A stretch of DNA of 64,000 nt from NCBI RefSeq assembly GCF_018131015.1, contig NZ_JAFCJJ010000008.1:186001-250000 (forward strand), in the 5' to 3' direction. A program made the translations under genes and the position numbers. This document shows, in pieces, positions 25,137 through 34,115 of this stretch (positions within the stretch are counted from its first letter, which is position 1; each line of letters opens with the position of its first letter). Below the pieces are notes generated by a model, which was not told the DNA's origin, made no database searches, and worked only from the letters and a program-made list of their open reading frames with translations. Origin of the DNA: Bradyrhizobium diazoefficiens (GTDB taxonomy: Bacteria; Pseudomonadota; Alphaproteobacteria; Rhizobiales; Xanthobacteraceae).

Positions 25137-26315
25137 CTAGCCTTCCACCGCGAACGTCAGCCCGGCATGGTCCTGCAGCCGCTTGATCAGCTTGTGCTGC
25201 ATCGCCGCGCCCGGGGTCCAGATGCCCGCCGGCACGTCCGTCGCATCGCGCAACAGGCAGATCGCGCATTCGGAGATCATCTTCGAGGTCGAGCCGTAGC
25301 CGGGATCGCGATCGCCGGTGACGCCGGCGCGGACCTGGCGGCCATCGGGCGCGATCGCGACGTAGAGCAGGTTGAAGAGACCCTTCTCCTGCTCTTCCTT
25401 CGACGGCCCCTCGCCCGGCTTGGGCGCATTCGGGCCGGTCTTCTCGGCGTTGGCGGCCATCACGCGCTTGGCGTTGGCCTCGCCCTTCTCGCCGGGTCCG
25501 GTCAAAACCATCTCGTCGTAGACGAAGTCCTGGCCGTAGGGAAAGCCCATCAGCATGTTGGAGCGATGGACGTTGCGGGTGTTGATCAGCGCCATCATGA
25601 ACGGCGCGGTCCAGGATTGCAGGTCCTCCTCATAGGCCGCCCTGTTGCCCTTCGGCTGCTTCGGGCCGGTGAAGCCCGGCGTCAGCGCGAAATGATCGTT
25701 GAGAATGGCGACGAGGCTGAGGTCCTTGGCGACCGCATCGAAGGTCGCCTTCGCACTGGCCGCGGTGCCGCCCGACAGCGTGCCGCGCATGTCACGCACG
25801 CGCCCCTTCACGCGCGATGCCGGCGCACCGAGCACGCGCCTCGCCTCTTCCTGCACGAAGAAGGTGCCGAGCTCGAACGGAACGGAATCGTAGCCGCACG
25901 AGAACATGATGCGTGCGCCGCTCGCCTTGGCCTGCGCCTCGTATTTGTCGATCATCTGCCGCATCCAGACCGGCTCGCCGCAGAGATCGAAATAATCCGT
26001 GCCCGATGCCACGCAGGCGGCGAGCAGCCCTTCGCCGTAGAATTGATAGGGCCCGACGGTCGTGATCACCGACTTCGTCTGCTCCACCATCGCCTTCAGC
26101 GAAGCCGCGTCCGAGGCGTCCGCCACGATCAGCGGCGTATCCGCAGATGCGCCGATCGCCTCACGCACGGATTTCAGCTTGTCGAGGCTACGCCCGGCCA
26201 TCGCCCATTTGAGCGCCTTGTCGTCCTTGTAGTGCGTCGCCAGATATTCGGCGACGAGCTGGCCGGTGAAACCGGTCGCGCCGTAGACGACGATGTCGAA
26301 TTCTTGGGAGCTCAT
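25137..26315 (-). CDS. Saccharopine dehydrogenase-like NAD(P)-binding protein
   Basis: Protein of 392 residues. The N-terminal Rossmann domain is marked by FDIVVYGATGFTGQLVAEYL and later VITTVGPYQFYGEGLLAACV and YFDLCGE. These match the saccharopine-dehydrogenase-like/trans-acting enoyl reductase family, whose bacterial members often act on lipid or polyketide intermediates, not on lysine. The actual substrate is not identifiable. It follows the DUF169 gene by 9 bases, suggesting one operon. Confidence 0.82.
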   Translation of the reverse strand: MSSQEFDIVVYGATGFTGQLVAEYLATHYKDDKALKWAMAGRSLDKLKSVREAIGASADTPLIVADASDAASLKAMVEQTKSVITTVGPYQFYGEGLLAACVASGTDYFDLCGEPVWMRQMIDKYEAQAKASGARIMFSCGYDSVPFELGTFFVQEEARRVLGAPASRVKGRVRDMRGTLSGGTAASAKATFDAVAKDLSLVAILNDHFALTPGFTGPKQPKGNRAAYEEDLQSWTAPFMMALINTRNVHRSNMLMGFPYGQDFVYDEMVLTGPGEKGEANAKRVMAANAEKTGPNAPKPGEGPSKEEQEKGLFNLLYVAIAPDGRQVRAGVTGDRDPGYGSTSKMISECAICLLRDATDVPAGIWTPGAAMQHKLIKRLQDHAGLTFAVEG

Positions 26316-26324
26316 GGTCGTCCT

Positions 26325-27107
26325 TTATTTCTTCGCGTAGCTCACGCCCATGCCGGCGCGGACGTCGCTTTGAATGCCATAGGGCGGGATCGGATAGCGC
26401 AGGCCGTTCTTCGCCAGCGCCTTCATGCCCTCGATCGCCTTGGCGAGATGCGCGGGCTTCAAGGCCATCAGCATCTCCTCGTCCGGCACGCCGCCATAGC
26501 GCCGTTCGGCATAGCATGGCAAGGACAGGCTGGGCTCGCCGGTCTTGAGCGCCCGCCCCCAGGAATCCGCGCAGGCGGTCTCGCCGACCACGCCCCATTC
26601 GAACTTCTTGTAGCCGGTATATTGCAGGCCGTTGATCAGAATGATCATCTGCCCCGGCGTTGCATAGACGAGGCAGATGTCGGGCGGATCGAGTCGGCCG
26701 CTCGCAAGCGGGCTGACCGCGAGCGCCTGATACTGGCCGAACGGAACCACGTCGAGCGCCTCCTGGCGCTTGCGCGCATCCTCGGCGGTGCCGTGCCAGA
26801 CGCCGACATAGTTTTCGCCGGCGAGCCATTTCTCGTCCTGAGGGCTGAGGCCGATCACCGCGCGGCACTGCGCGCCGACGAGATCATCGCCGGTGATGCC
26901 GACGGTCCAGCCCAGCCGCGCGGCCATGCTGACGATCTGGTCGGTGGTATGGATCGCGTTCGGCCGCCGGATCTTCGGGAGCGCCTCCATGTCCGCGACG
27001 TGTGCGAACAGCTTCATGCCGATCACCGTCGTCTTCAGCCGCAACAGGCTGTTGAGATCGGCCACGAGGCCAGCAAGATCGATCGTCTCAGCATTCTGTT
27101 GTTGCAT
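26325..27107 (-). CDS. DUF169 family protein
   Basis: About 260 residues. Segments RLKTTVIGMKLF, IHTTDQIVSMAARLGW, GAQCRAVIGLSP and NGLQYTGYKKFEW fit DUF169 (COG2043), a family of unknown function with conserved Cys. The start at 27107, MQQQNAET, has GGAGGA immediately upstream; a longer frame reaches 27131. It lies upstream of the saccharopine-dehydrogenase-like gene and downstream of the YdcF gene, all on the same strand. Confidence 0.82.
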   Translation of the reverse strand: MQQQNAETIDLAGLVADLNSLLRLKTTVIGMKLFAHVADMEALPKIRRPNAIHTTDQIVSMAARLGWTVGITGDDLVGAQCRAVIGLSPQDEKWLAGENYVGVWHGTAEDARKRQEALDVVPFGQYQALAVSPLASGRLDPPDICLVYATPGQMIILINGLQYTGYKKFEWGVVGETACADSWGRALKTGEPSLSLPCYAERRYGGVPDEEMLMALKPAHLAKAIEGMKALAKNGLRYPIPPYGIQSDVRAGMGVSYAKK

Positions 27108-27161
27108 GGCGTCCTCCGAACCGGCGTTCATGCGCCGATCATCCCTTGTCTTATCGCGGTT

Positions 27162-27965
27162 TTAGTCCTTCGCCGGTCCGGGAAGCAACTCGCCGGTCCG
27201 GCCCATCAGGCGATAGGCGACGAGGCCGATCCATTCGCGCATCGCCACCTCGGTGCGGCCGAAGCCGTCCAAGGCGCTGTTGGTGAAGGAGAACAGGTCC
27301 TCGCGCCCGCCCATCCGCCAATCCACGGGATAGGCCTCGACGTCGAATCCGGCCTTGCGGAAGATTCCCATCGAGCGCGGCATGTGGAAGGCCGAGGTGA
27401 CCAGGAGCCAGCGTTCGCCCGGTTTCGGCATCACCAATTGCCTCGTGAAGATCGCGTTCTCATAGGTGTTGCGCGACTCCCGCTCCAGGATCAGGCGCGC
27501 TTTCGCGATTCCCGCCGTTTCCAGGATGGGCGCGGAGTAGTCGGCTTCCCTCGCCTCGGTCGAGAGCAGGCTTGCGCTGCCACCGGTAAAGACGATGCGC
27601 GCATTCGGAAAGCGGCGCGCGAGGTCGGCCGGCGCCAGCAAGCGATCGGCCGCGTGCGCGACCACCGGCGTCCGGTGCGCCGCCGACAAATCGGTGTCGA
27701 CGGAGCCGCCGAGCACGATGATGCCATCGGGCGCGCCGCGCGACGGATCCCACGGCGGAAAGCGCGATTCCAGGGGGTAGAGCAGCAGATTGCCGAGCGG
27801 CGAGAACGCCGCCAGCGCCAGCAAGACCAGCGTGGTTGCGGCAAGCTTGCGGCCGAGCGCGGCGAAGCGGGTCGCCATCAGCAGCAGCGACAGGATTCCG
27901 AGCTCGACCAGGAGATTGATCGGCAGCAGCGCCGTGCCGAGGGTCTTGGAAAGAACGAAAAACAG
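27162..27965 (-). CDS. YdcF family (DUF218) membrane-anchored protein, probable CTG start
   Basis: The DUF218 domain is clear: PDGIIVLGGSVDT, RIVFTGGSASLL, ESRNTYENA and LLVTSAFHMPRSMGIF. The first ATG, at 27878, lies in the middle of a hydrophobic region. Reading upstream in frame gives FFVLSKTLGTALLPINLLVE then LGILSLLL, a second membrane helix that family members usually carry after an initiator Met. No ATG, GTG or TTG is available; a CTG at 27965 has GAGG five bases upstream. I therefore propose a 267-residue protein with two N-terminal helices. Elsewhere YdcF/SanA proteins are linked to envelope integrity. Confidence 0.75.
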   Translation of the reverse strand: MFFVLSKTLGTALLPINLLVELGILSLLLMATRFAALGRKLAATTLVLLALAAFSPLGNLLLYPLESRFPPWDPSRGAPDGIIVLGGSVDTDLSAAHRTPVVAHAADRLLAPADLARRFPNARIVFTGGSASLLSTEAREADYSAPILETAGIAKARLILERESRNTYENAIFTRQLVMPKPGERWLLVTSAFHMPRSMGIFRKAGFDVEAYPVDWRMGGREDLFSFTNSALDGFGRTEVAMREWIGLVAYRLMGRTGELLPGPAKD

Positions 27966-27986
27966 GGGAGCCTCGCTGGAATGATC

Positions 27987-28063
27987 GTGCCGGGCTTGAC
28001 CGGCGCGCCCGTCTTCAGAAATCTTCTTGAAAGAGGATCGATCGCCCGGTCAAGCCCGGGCAT
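27987..28063. repeat. Mosaic palindromic repeat, copy 2 (variant)
   Basis: Inverted arms GTGCCGGGCTTGACCGG (27987-28003) and CCGGTCAAGCCCGGGCA (28047-28063) flank a 43-base spacer holding CGATCGCC. The arms share the CCCGG-TTGA/TCAAG-CCGGG core of the copies at 21.7 and 62.5 kb. It lies between divergent genes. Confidence 0.75.
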
Positions 28064-28110
28064 AGCAGGTTCTCCTGACGAGCCCTGATGAAATCGAACG
28101 GACCCGGCCA

Positions 28111-29052
28111 ATGACCCATCACCACCTGCATTCAAGTCCCGAAACCTGCCATTGGGGCTTCTTCGAAGCCGCGCTCAAGCCCGTCCTCACCGTCAGAAGC
28201 GGCGACGAGGTGACGGTGGACACTATCAGCGGCGGCCCGGACATGCTGCCCGACCGCAGCAAGTTTCACATTCCGCCCGAAATGTTCGAGGTTCATGCCA
28301 GGAACGAGCGCATGCTGCCCGGCCACATCCTCACCGGCCCGATCGCGATCGAGGGAGCCGAGCCCGGCGACGTGCTCGCGGTCGAGATCCTCGACGTCCA
28401 GCTCCGCCAGGACTGGGGCTGGAACATGATCAAGCCGCTGTCCGGGACCCTGCCCGACGATTTCCACGAGACCCGCATCCTCAACATCCCGCTGGACCGG
28501 ACACGGATGGTCGGCCGCATGCCCTGGGGCCTCGACCTGCCGCTGAAACCGTTCTTCGGCGTGATGGGCGTGTCACCGCCGCCGGCCTGGGGCCGCATCT
28601 CCTCGCTCGTGCCACGCGCGATGGGCGGCAATCTCGACAACAAGGAGCTCGGCGCCGGCGCGACGCTGTATCTGCCGGTGTTCGTGCCGGGCGCGCTGTT
28701 CTCCTGCGGCGACGGCCATGGCGTGCAGGGCGACGGCGAGGTCTGCGTCACCGCGATCGAGACCGCGCTGCAGGGCCGTTTCCGCCTCACGCTGCGCAAG
28801 GATCTCCGGCTCGACTATCCCCGCGGGGAAACGCCGTCGCATTACATCACCATGGCGATGGACCCCGACCTCGACCAGTGCGTGGTGCGCGCGCTCCGCG
28901 ACATGATCGCGCTGCTCGGCGAGAGGCGAAACCTGTCGCGCGAGGACGCCTATACGCTGTGCAGCCTGGCGGCCGATCTGCGCGTCACCCAAACCGTCAA
29001 CGGCTCCAAGGGCATCCATTGCATGATCGAAAAGGCGATCGTGCACGGCTAG
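28111..29052 (+). CDS. Acetamidase/formamidase family protein
   Basis: Protein of 313 residues of the FmdA/AmdA family, which hydrolyses short amides to ammonia and an acid. Landmarks are HHHLHSSPETCHWGFF at the N-terminus, GPIAIEGAEPGDVLAVEIL, and the metal/active-site segment LFSCGDGHGVQGDGEVCVTA with IETALQGRF. The family is zinc-dependent. The substrate (formamide, acetamide or other) cannot be decided. It stands alone, upstream of no obvious partner. Confidence 0.88.
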   Translation: MTHHHLHSSPETCHWGFFEAALKPVLTVRSGDEVTVDTISGGPDMLPDRSKFHIPPEMFEVHARNERMLPGHILTGPIAIEGAEPGDVLAVEILDVQLRQDWGWNMIKPLSGTLPDDFHETRILNIPLDRTRMVGRMPWGLDLPLKPFFGVMGVSPPPAWGRISSLVPRAMGGNLDNKELGAGATLYLPVFVPGALFSCGDGHGVQGDGEVCVTAIETALQGRFRLTLRKDLRLDYPRGETPSHYITMAMDPDLDQCVVRALRDMIALLGERRNLSREDAYTLCSLAADLRVTQTVNGSKGIHCMIEKAIVHG

Positions 29053-29251
29053 AGCCGCCACCTGCTTTCCTGGCCGTCCTGGCTTCCCACCGCCCGGCGT
29101 ATCGCCGCGGCGCCTCGAGGCGTGCGGTTTTCCCAAAAGATTCCAATGGCCTTTAGTACAAGCACGGCCCGGATTGACTTCCGCCCTCAAACCTAAATAG
29201 AGTCTTAATCGTTACTTTTATGTACCCGAGTAAGAGGCTAGCGTTCGGGCC

Positions 29252-29449
29252 ATGGCCACCGAAAAAGCCGAGACTGACCGCATTCCCGTAACCTTGGCGC
29301 TCTCGACCATCACCTATCTGGAGAAACTGGTGAGACAGGGCACCCACGGCACCAGCGTTCCCGGCGTCGCACGGACATTGATCGAGGAAGGCATCCGTCT
29401 CGCCATCAAGGACGGGCTTCTGTCGATCCGCGACAATGGCAGGACGTAA
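29252..29449 (+). CDS. Small ribbon-helix-helix-like protein
   Basis: Sixty-five residues. The order is a short strand (IPVTLALS), helix (TITYLEKLVRQGTHG), turn (TSVPGVA) and helix (RTLIEEGIRLAIKDGLL), which resembles Arc/CopG DNA-binding folds. The family assignment is structural guesswork. It lies directly upstream of the GcrA-type gene and is probably co-transcribed with it. Confidence 0.6.
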   Translation: MATEKAETDRIPVTLALSTITYLEKLVRQGTHGTSVPGVARTLIEEGIRLAIKDGLLSIRDNGRT

Positions 29450-29519
29450 GCGCGCGCCGGACGTGAGGCGGACGGATCTCAGCGCCAGTTGGCCGGCGCT
29501 GCAACCTGGGACCGTACAC

Positions 29520-29990
29520 ATGCCTGTTCCAACCTGGACCGACGAACGGATCGAACTTCTGAAGCGGCACTTCGAGGCCGGCCTCTCCTGCCGCGAGATC
29601 GCCGCCGACATCGGCGTCAGCCGCAACGCCGTGATCGGCAAGCTGTCACGGCTCAATCTCACGCGCGGCCGATCGACCGACGAGCGCAGGCTCGACAGAA
29701 GTTTCGGGCAGGGGCGCGCACCGCGTGCCGTGCCGCGGCTGCAATATGAAATGCTGGCCACGATCTATGGCGAGAGCGACGCGCCTGATGTCACCGGCCC
29801 GATCGACGACGGCAATCGCTGCTCGCTGCTGGAGCTTTCCGAGAACCGCTGCCGCTGGCCGATCTCGACGCCCGGCGAAGACGATTTCTGCTTCTGCGGC
29901 AACTCCGCGCCCGACGGCCAATCCTATTGCGCCGGCCACAGCCGCCTCGCCTACCGGCCGAACTCGCGCGCCCGCGTGATGCGCGGCTGA
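29520..29990 (+). CDS. gcrA: GcrA family cell-cycle regulator
   Basis: GcrA binds sigma-70 holoenzyme and CcrM-methylated promoters and drives cell-cycle transcription in alphaproteobacteria. The N-terminal HTH is WTDERIELLKRHFEAGLS then CREIAADIGVSRNAVIGKLS. The sigma-interacting C-terminal part keeps the family signature RCRWPI, FCFCGN and YCAGHSRLAYRP. The frame is open from 29436, overlapping the upstream small gene; I start at 29520 (MPVPTWTDER), which matches the usual N-terminus and has GGGA nine bases before it. Protein length is then 156 residues. Confidence 0.85.
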   Translation: MPVPTWTDERIELLKRHFEAGLSCREIAADIGVSRNAVIGKLSRLNLTRGRSTDERRLDRSFGQGRAPRAVPRLQYEMLATIYGESDAPDVTGPIDDGNRCSLLELSENRCRWPISTPGEDDFCFCGNSAPDGQSYCAGHSRLAYRPNSRARVMRG

Positions 29991-30240
29991 GGACGCACGA
30001 CGGGCGCGAAAAACCTTCGGCAGGGCATTGCCGGGGCCTTGCAGAGGTCTGTACCTCCACCGTCATAAGCCTGTATGCCCGTGCACCACCGCGGGGCGAG
30101 CCGGTCGGCTGAGTAGATCATCTTTGTATTATCAGTGACGAAATAATTCTGCCCTGCACTTGCGTCAGGGCAGGCTTGCGTGGACTATCGTCCGGCGCGA
30201 CAACCGGCCGGACAGAAATCAGAACACGGGGAGTGATGCT

Positions 30241-30747
30241 GTGCCCGCGACGAGGAAGGAAGGGGCGCGCCTCCGCTCCATCGGCAATCTGGATATCATC
30301 AGACGCTTCACCTGGGAGATATCGTCGATCAACATGCATCTGGAGGAGCTGCGTCAGGTCTGGGCGAGGACGCTCGGCATCAGCGGCCCGCAATGGTTGA
30401 TCCTGATGGCCATTTCCGACCTCGACAAGGACGACGGCGTCCCCGTCAACGTGGTCTCCAAGCTCCTCCACGTCGACCCGTCCTTCGTCACCACCCAGTC
30501 CAAGCTGCTCGAGAAGAAGGGCCTGCTCCGCCGGCGCCCCTCGCCGACCGATGCAAGGGTGGTGCGGCTGTCGCTGGCCGAGAAGACGCAGAAGCACATT
30601 GCGAGCCTCAACGACCAGTACAAGTCGATCCGGGAATTCGTCTTCCAGGACTTCGACGAGAACGAGTTGGCGGAATTCACCGCCAGGCTCGCTACCCTGA
30701 AGGCCCGACTCGAAAAGGCCTGCGTCAGGATATCCCTCGACCTCTGA
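30241..30747 (+). CDS. MarR family winged-helix regulator
   Basis: Protein of 168 residues. The winged-helix region is GISGPQWLILMAISDL, VNVVSKLLHVDPSFVTTQSK and LLEKKGLLRRRPSPTDARVV. A GTG at 30241 with GGGGAG eight bases upstream is chosen over the longer frame from 30160. The 250-base gap before it includes an AT-rich stretch and a GCCCTG / CAGGGC dyad (about 30153-30173) that could be its operator. It faces the hydrolase-like gene convergently, 8 bases apart, so its target is unclear. Confidence 0.82.
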   Translation: MPATRKEGARLRSIGNLDIIRRFTWEISSINMHLEELRQVWARTLGISGPQWLILMAISDLDKDDGVPVNVVSKLLHVDPSFVTTQSKLLEKKGLLRRRPSPTDARVVRLSLAEKTQKHIASLNDQYKSIREFVFQDFDENELAEFTARLATLKARLEKACVRISLDL

Positions 30748-30755
30748 GCCCGCGC

Positions 30756-31871
30756 TCAGCTCCTCCGGCCGGCGACGCCGAGCCGCGATTCCAGCCAGTC
30801 GAAGATGTATTCGTTGGCAAGGCTCGGATTGTCCGCATGCGCCTGCGCCGCGCCGGTCTCCGCCGCGGTGAACACCTTCAGCACGACATCGGAGCTGCCG
30901 AGCCGGGATGCCTCCACGATCTGACGCACCCGGTCGGCTTTCAGCCAGCCGTCCTCGCCGAGCGTGATCAGCACCGGGCAATCGACACTGGCCGCGATCA
31001 GCGGCGACTGCGGCACCGGAACGATGCTGAGGTCGCTCATCGCGAGGCGGCTGGCGAAGAAGGAGCGTTCGTGCAAATCCCACAGGCCGCCGTCGCAGAC
31101 CGCGGCGGCCAGCCGCGGCTCCTGCGACACCGCGCGCGCCACGAGGGAGGAGCCCCACCCGTCCGCCACGATCGCAACGCGGTCGAAATCGACGTCGCCC
31201 CGCGTCTCCAAATAGTCCATGACGCTCGCGATCCAGCTCTCGAGATCGCGGCGCTGCAAAAGCATGTCGACGTAGTCGTCGCGCTGGTCGCCGAGCAGGT
31301 CCAGCGCAAGCATCGCAAATCCGCGTTCACGCGCATGCGGCGCGAGCTTGAACAAGAACTCTTCCTTGCGGTGCCCGGGCTCGCCGACGCAGATCACGGT
31401 CGGCGCCGGTCCATTCGCCGACGGCGCCGGCAGGAAGTAGCCCTGCAATGCGTGGCCTTCGACCCACGGGATGGTCACGGTGTCGCCGGCGGGCTTGCGC
31501 GCCGCGACGAAACGGCGGGCGCATTCCTGCATCGCGAGCACGGCGACCCAGCGCCGCTCGTCGGCGAGGTCGAGCGGCATCGCGGCCGCGCCGTAGTAGT
31601 TCATCGCGCGCAGCCAGTTGCGTTGCGCGGTCGCCAGATGGCCGTCCGCAAAAGCCGCCTCGGCGCGCTGCCGGTTGGCATGCGCGAGCTTCTTCCATTG
31701 GCGATGCCAGGACTGCCCGTCGCCCTGCCCGAGCTGCCGCGCGATCATCAGGCATTCGGCGATGGTGGCCCCGCCCTCCTGTGCCGCGGTCAAGAGCCGC
31801 GTGAATTCGGCGGAGATGTCCTCTCTCTCCGCGCAGAGGGTCCAGTCGTCGGACAGGCATGCGGACATCAT
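30756..31871 (-). CDS. Alpha/beta-hydrolase fold protein lacking the nucleophile Ser
   Basis: Protein of 371 residues resembling the FrsA/2,6-dihydropseudooxynicotine hydrolase group: an N-terminal helical cap (residues 1-125) then the alpha/beta core (VICVGEPGHRKEEFLFKLAP, DLLGDQRDD). In relatives the elbow reads GRSLGG; here the aligned residues are ADGWGS, placing Gly238 where the nucleophile Ser should be. The following EPRLAAAVCDGGLWDLH matches the family well, so the alignment is firm. A C-terminal His is present (AQAHADN). It may be a pseudo-enzyme or use different chemistry. Confidence 0.75.
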   Translation of the reverse strand: MMSACLSDDWTLCAEREDISAEFTRLLTAAQEGGATIAECLMIARQLGQGDGQSWHRQWKKLAHANRQRAEAAFADGHLATAQRNWLRAMNYYGAAAMPLDLADERRWVAVLAMQECARRFVAARKPAGDTVTIPWVEGHALQGYFLPAPSANGPAPTVICVGEPGHRKEEFLFKLAPHARERGFAMLALDLLGDQRDDYVDMLLQRRDLESWIASVMDYLETRGDVDFDRVAIVADGWGSSLVARAVSQEPRLAAAVCDGGLWDLHERSFFASRLAMSDLSIVPVPQSPLIAASVDCPVLITLGEDGWLKADRVRQIVEASRLGSSDVVLKVFTAAETGAAQAHADNPSLANEYIFDWLESRLGVAGRRS

Positions 31872-32093
31872 CGGAAGTTACGCTCTATCGTCGCGTTACG
31901 CCTGACTGAGTAGACTATTTCAGTTTCCCAACCAAGGCGGCGCGCGACGAATGGGGCGCGTTCAAGATCACCATCGCTTGAACGCCGCTGCGAGAGGAAC
32001 GAACGCGCACGCGCAAGTCACATGAAATTCCGCCTGACGCTCTTGCCATGATGATCGGCATACCTACATTGGCGCGCGCGTTCGCCGGCCGCC

Positions 32094-33065
32094 TCAGCCA
32101 AGCCGCCAGCCAACCTCTTGGGTAAAGCTTTCGTAGAAGGCCCGGTCATAGGCCTGCTCGGGCGTGGCGCGCACGCGCTCGTCGAGGCGCTTTGCGTCCT
32201 CGCCCACGAGAATGCGCCACCGCTCCGCTTTCACCCCGTCGAGGATGATCTTCGCGGCCTGCGCAGCCGTCGTCGGCGCATCCTCCAGGAAGCTGCGGGC
32301 GCGCTCGGCGAAGGCCGCCTGGATGTCGTCGTCGGACATTTTGTCAGCATCCGGCACGCCGGCCGCGGCCATGCGCTTGCGGGTCAGCGCGACCTCGTCG
32401 GCGTTGAGCCGCTCCGAACCGTCACCGCTCTGCACCTTGCGCGAGTTGGAGACGATCGAGGTGCCGATGTGGCCGGGCATCACCACCGAGCATTTGACAT
32501 GCGGCGCATGCAGGCGCAGGTCGTTAATCAACGCTTCGGTAAATCCCTTCACCGCGAACTTGGCTGAGCTGTAGGCGGTGTGCGCCTGCCCCATGCCGAT
32601 CGAGGCCCAGAAGCCGTTGACGCTCGCGGTGTTGACGATGTGGGCCTCGTCGGCTGCCACCAGCATCGGCAGGAAGGTGCGCACGCCGAGATAGACGCCG
32701 CCCCAGCAGATATTGAAGGTGCGCTCCCACTGCTCGCGCGTGTTGGTGAACAGGCTGCCGCCGCCGCCGATGCCGGCATTGTTGAACAGCAGGTGGATCC
32801 GGTCGGTCTTCTGCTGCTCGGCAAGCTCGTCGCGAAAACGCTTCAGATGATCCTCGATCGCGACGTCGGCGACATGCATCGTGACGCGCAGGCCCTGCGG
32901 CAGCTTCTCGACCTCGCATAGCCGCTTGGTCTCGGCCATCGCAGCCTCCGAGACGTCGCACATCGCCACGTTGCAGCCCTCGGCGACGAGTTGCCGTGCG
33001 AGCTCGCGCCCCATCCCGGTGCCGCCGCCCGTGATGACGGCGATCTTTCCTGCAAATTCCTTCAT
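32094..33065 (-). CDS. Short-chain dehydrogenase/reductase (SDR) family protein
   Basis: About 323 residues, a classical SDR with a C-terminal extension. NAD(P) binding: AVITGGGTGMGREL; NNAGIGGGG; active site Ser in NTASVNGFW and YSSAK. The substrate is an unknown alcohol or ketone. I start at MKEFAGKIAV (33065); the longer frame to 33095 adds ten unconserved residues. It neighbours a DHDPS-like gene on the same strand, with 141 bases between them. Confidence 0.9.
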   Translation of the reverse strand: MKEFAGKIAVITGGGTGMGRELARQLVAEGCNVAMCDVSEAAMAETKRLCEVEKLPQGLRVTMHVADVAIEDHLKRFRDELAEQQKTDRIHLLFNNAGIGGGGSLFTNTREQWERTFNICWGGVYLGVRTFLPMLVAADEAHIVNTASVNGFWASIGMGQAHTAYSSAKFAVKGFTEALINDLRLHAPHVKCSVVMPGHIGTSIVSNSRKVQSGDGSERLNADEVALTRKRMAAAGVPDADKMSDDDIQAAFAERARSFLEDAPTTAAQAAKIILDGVKAERWRILVGEDAKRLDERVRATPEQAYDRAFYESFTQEVGWRLG

Positions 33066-33206
33066 GGGACTTTCGGCCCCTCCCCTTATCGGCATGTTTC
33101 TTCGGCGCTCCGCTCATTGGAGCGCGCGAAATGTAGCAGCGCCGCGTCCGCAGGTAAAAGCGGATCCGCGCTGCCGCGTATGGCGCCAGTTATTTCGGCG
33201 GACGGA

Positions 33207-34115
33207 CTATTCGGCCGCTTCGACGCGTCGCCCGTCAAGCGCATCCAGGCCTTCGAGCGCCTTGCGGATCGCCGCCCGTTGCGCCGGCGAGGCCTCCGGC
33301 ATCGGCGCACGAGGATGGGTGGCCGGCAGTCCCTGCAGCGTCTGCGCGTAGCGCGTGCAGGCCGGCAGATTGTCGGCGAAGATCGCGTTCCACAGCGTCA
33401 GCAGCTTCTTGTGCAGTTCGAGCGCGCGCGGATGGTCGCCCGCCTTCACCGCGTTCCACAAGGCGACCGAGGCATGCGGCGCCGCGGTCAGGATCGCGGC
33501 GATCGAGCCATGGGCTCCCAGCGTATAGGACGGATACATCAACGCATCGACGGCGCTGTAGATCAGCTTGTCCGGCGCCATCATCATGAGGTCGGCAAAC
33601 AGCTTGAGATCGCCCGCACTCTGCTTGACGCCGACGACCAGCGGCACCTCGGTCATGATCCGCGTGAGCAGCGCGGGCGACAGATAGGACCACGGCACCA
33701 CATTGTAGATGATGATCGGCATGCCGGTCTCGTCCGCCATGGCACGGAAATGCGCGACCATCGCCTCGTCATCCGGCTTGAACAGATAGTGCACCGGCGT
33801 GACCTGGAGGGCGGCGACATTCATGTCGCGCACCAGCTTGCCGCGCCGGATCGCATCGCGCGTGGAATCGACGATGATGCCGGCGATCACCGGAATGCGG
33901 CCCCGCACCGCCTCGACCGTCGCGGCCATCAGGTCGCGATATTCCTCGTGATCGAGCGTGTGCCCCTCGCCGGTCGAGCCGCCGGCGGCGACACCATGGG
34001 CGCCGGCGCCAATCATCCACTCGACCTGGGGCGACACGAGCTTGTGATCGATCTCGCCGTCTTTCCGGAATGGCGTCGTCATCGGCGGGATCACGCCGGT
34101 CGGTCGTACCTTCAT
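33207..34115 (-). CDS. Dihydrodipicolinate synthase family aldolase/lyase
   Basis: Class I aldolase TIM barrel of 302 residues. The start MKVRPTGVIPPMTTPF has GAGGG at good spacing. GSTGEGHTLDHEEY is the pyruvate-carboxylate-binding loop, YNVV contains the catalytic Tyr and GVKQSAGD contains the Schiff-base Lys. Homology covers DHDPS, N-acetylneuraminate lyase and various aldolases of sugar-acid breakdown. Being next to an SDR gene and far from lysine genes, it is more likely catabolic than DapA. Confidence 0.87.
   Translation of the reverse strand: MKVRPTGVIPPMTTPFRKDGEIDHKLVSPQVEWMIGAGAHGVAAGGSTGEGHTLDHEEYRDLMAATVEAVRGRIPVIAGIIVDSTRDAIRRGKLVRDMNVAALQVTPVHYLFKPDDEAMVAHFRAMADETGMPIIIYNVVPWSYLSPALLTRIMTEVPLVVGVKQSAGDLKLFADLMMMAPDKLIYSAVDALMYPSYTLGAHGSIAAILTAAPHASVALWNAVKAGDHPRALELHKKLLTLWNAIFADNLPACTRYAQTLQGLPATHPRAPMPEASPAQRAAIRKALEGLDALDGRRVEAAE

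Noticed and set aside
25032..28088. A 1018-codon open frame on the plus strand
   Set aside because: It lies antisense to three well-supported genes (saccharopine-dehydrogenase-like, DUF169, YdcF) and its product is Arg/His/Asp-rich without any family feature; it is a GC-bias shadow.
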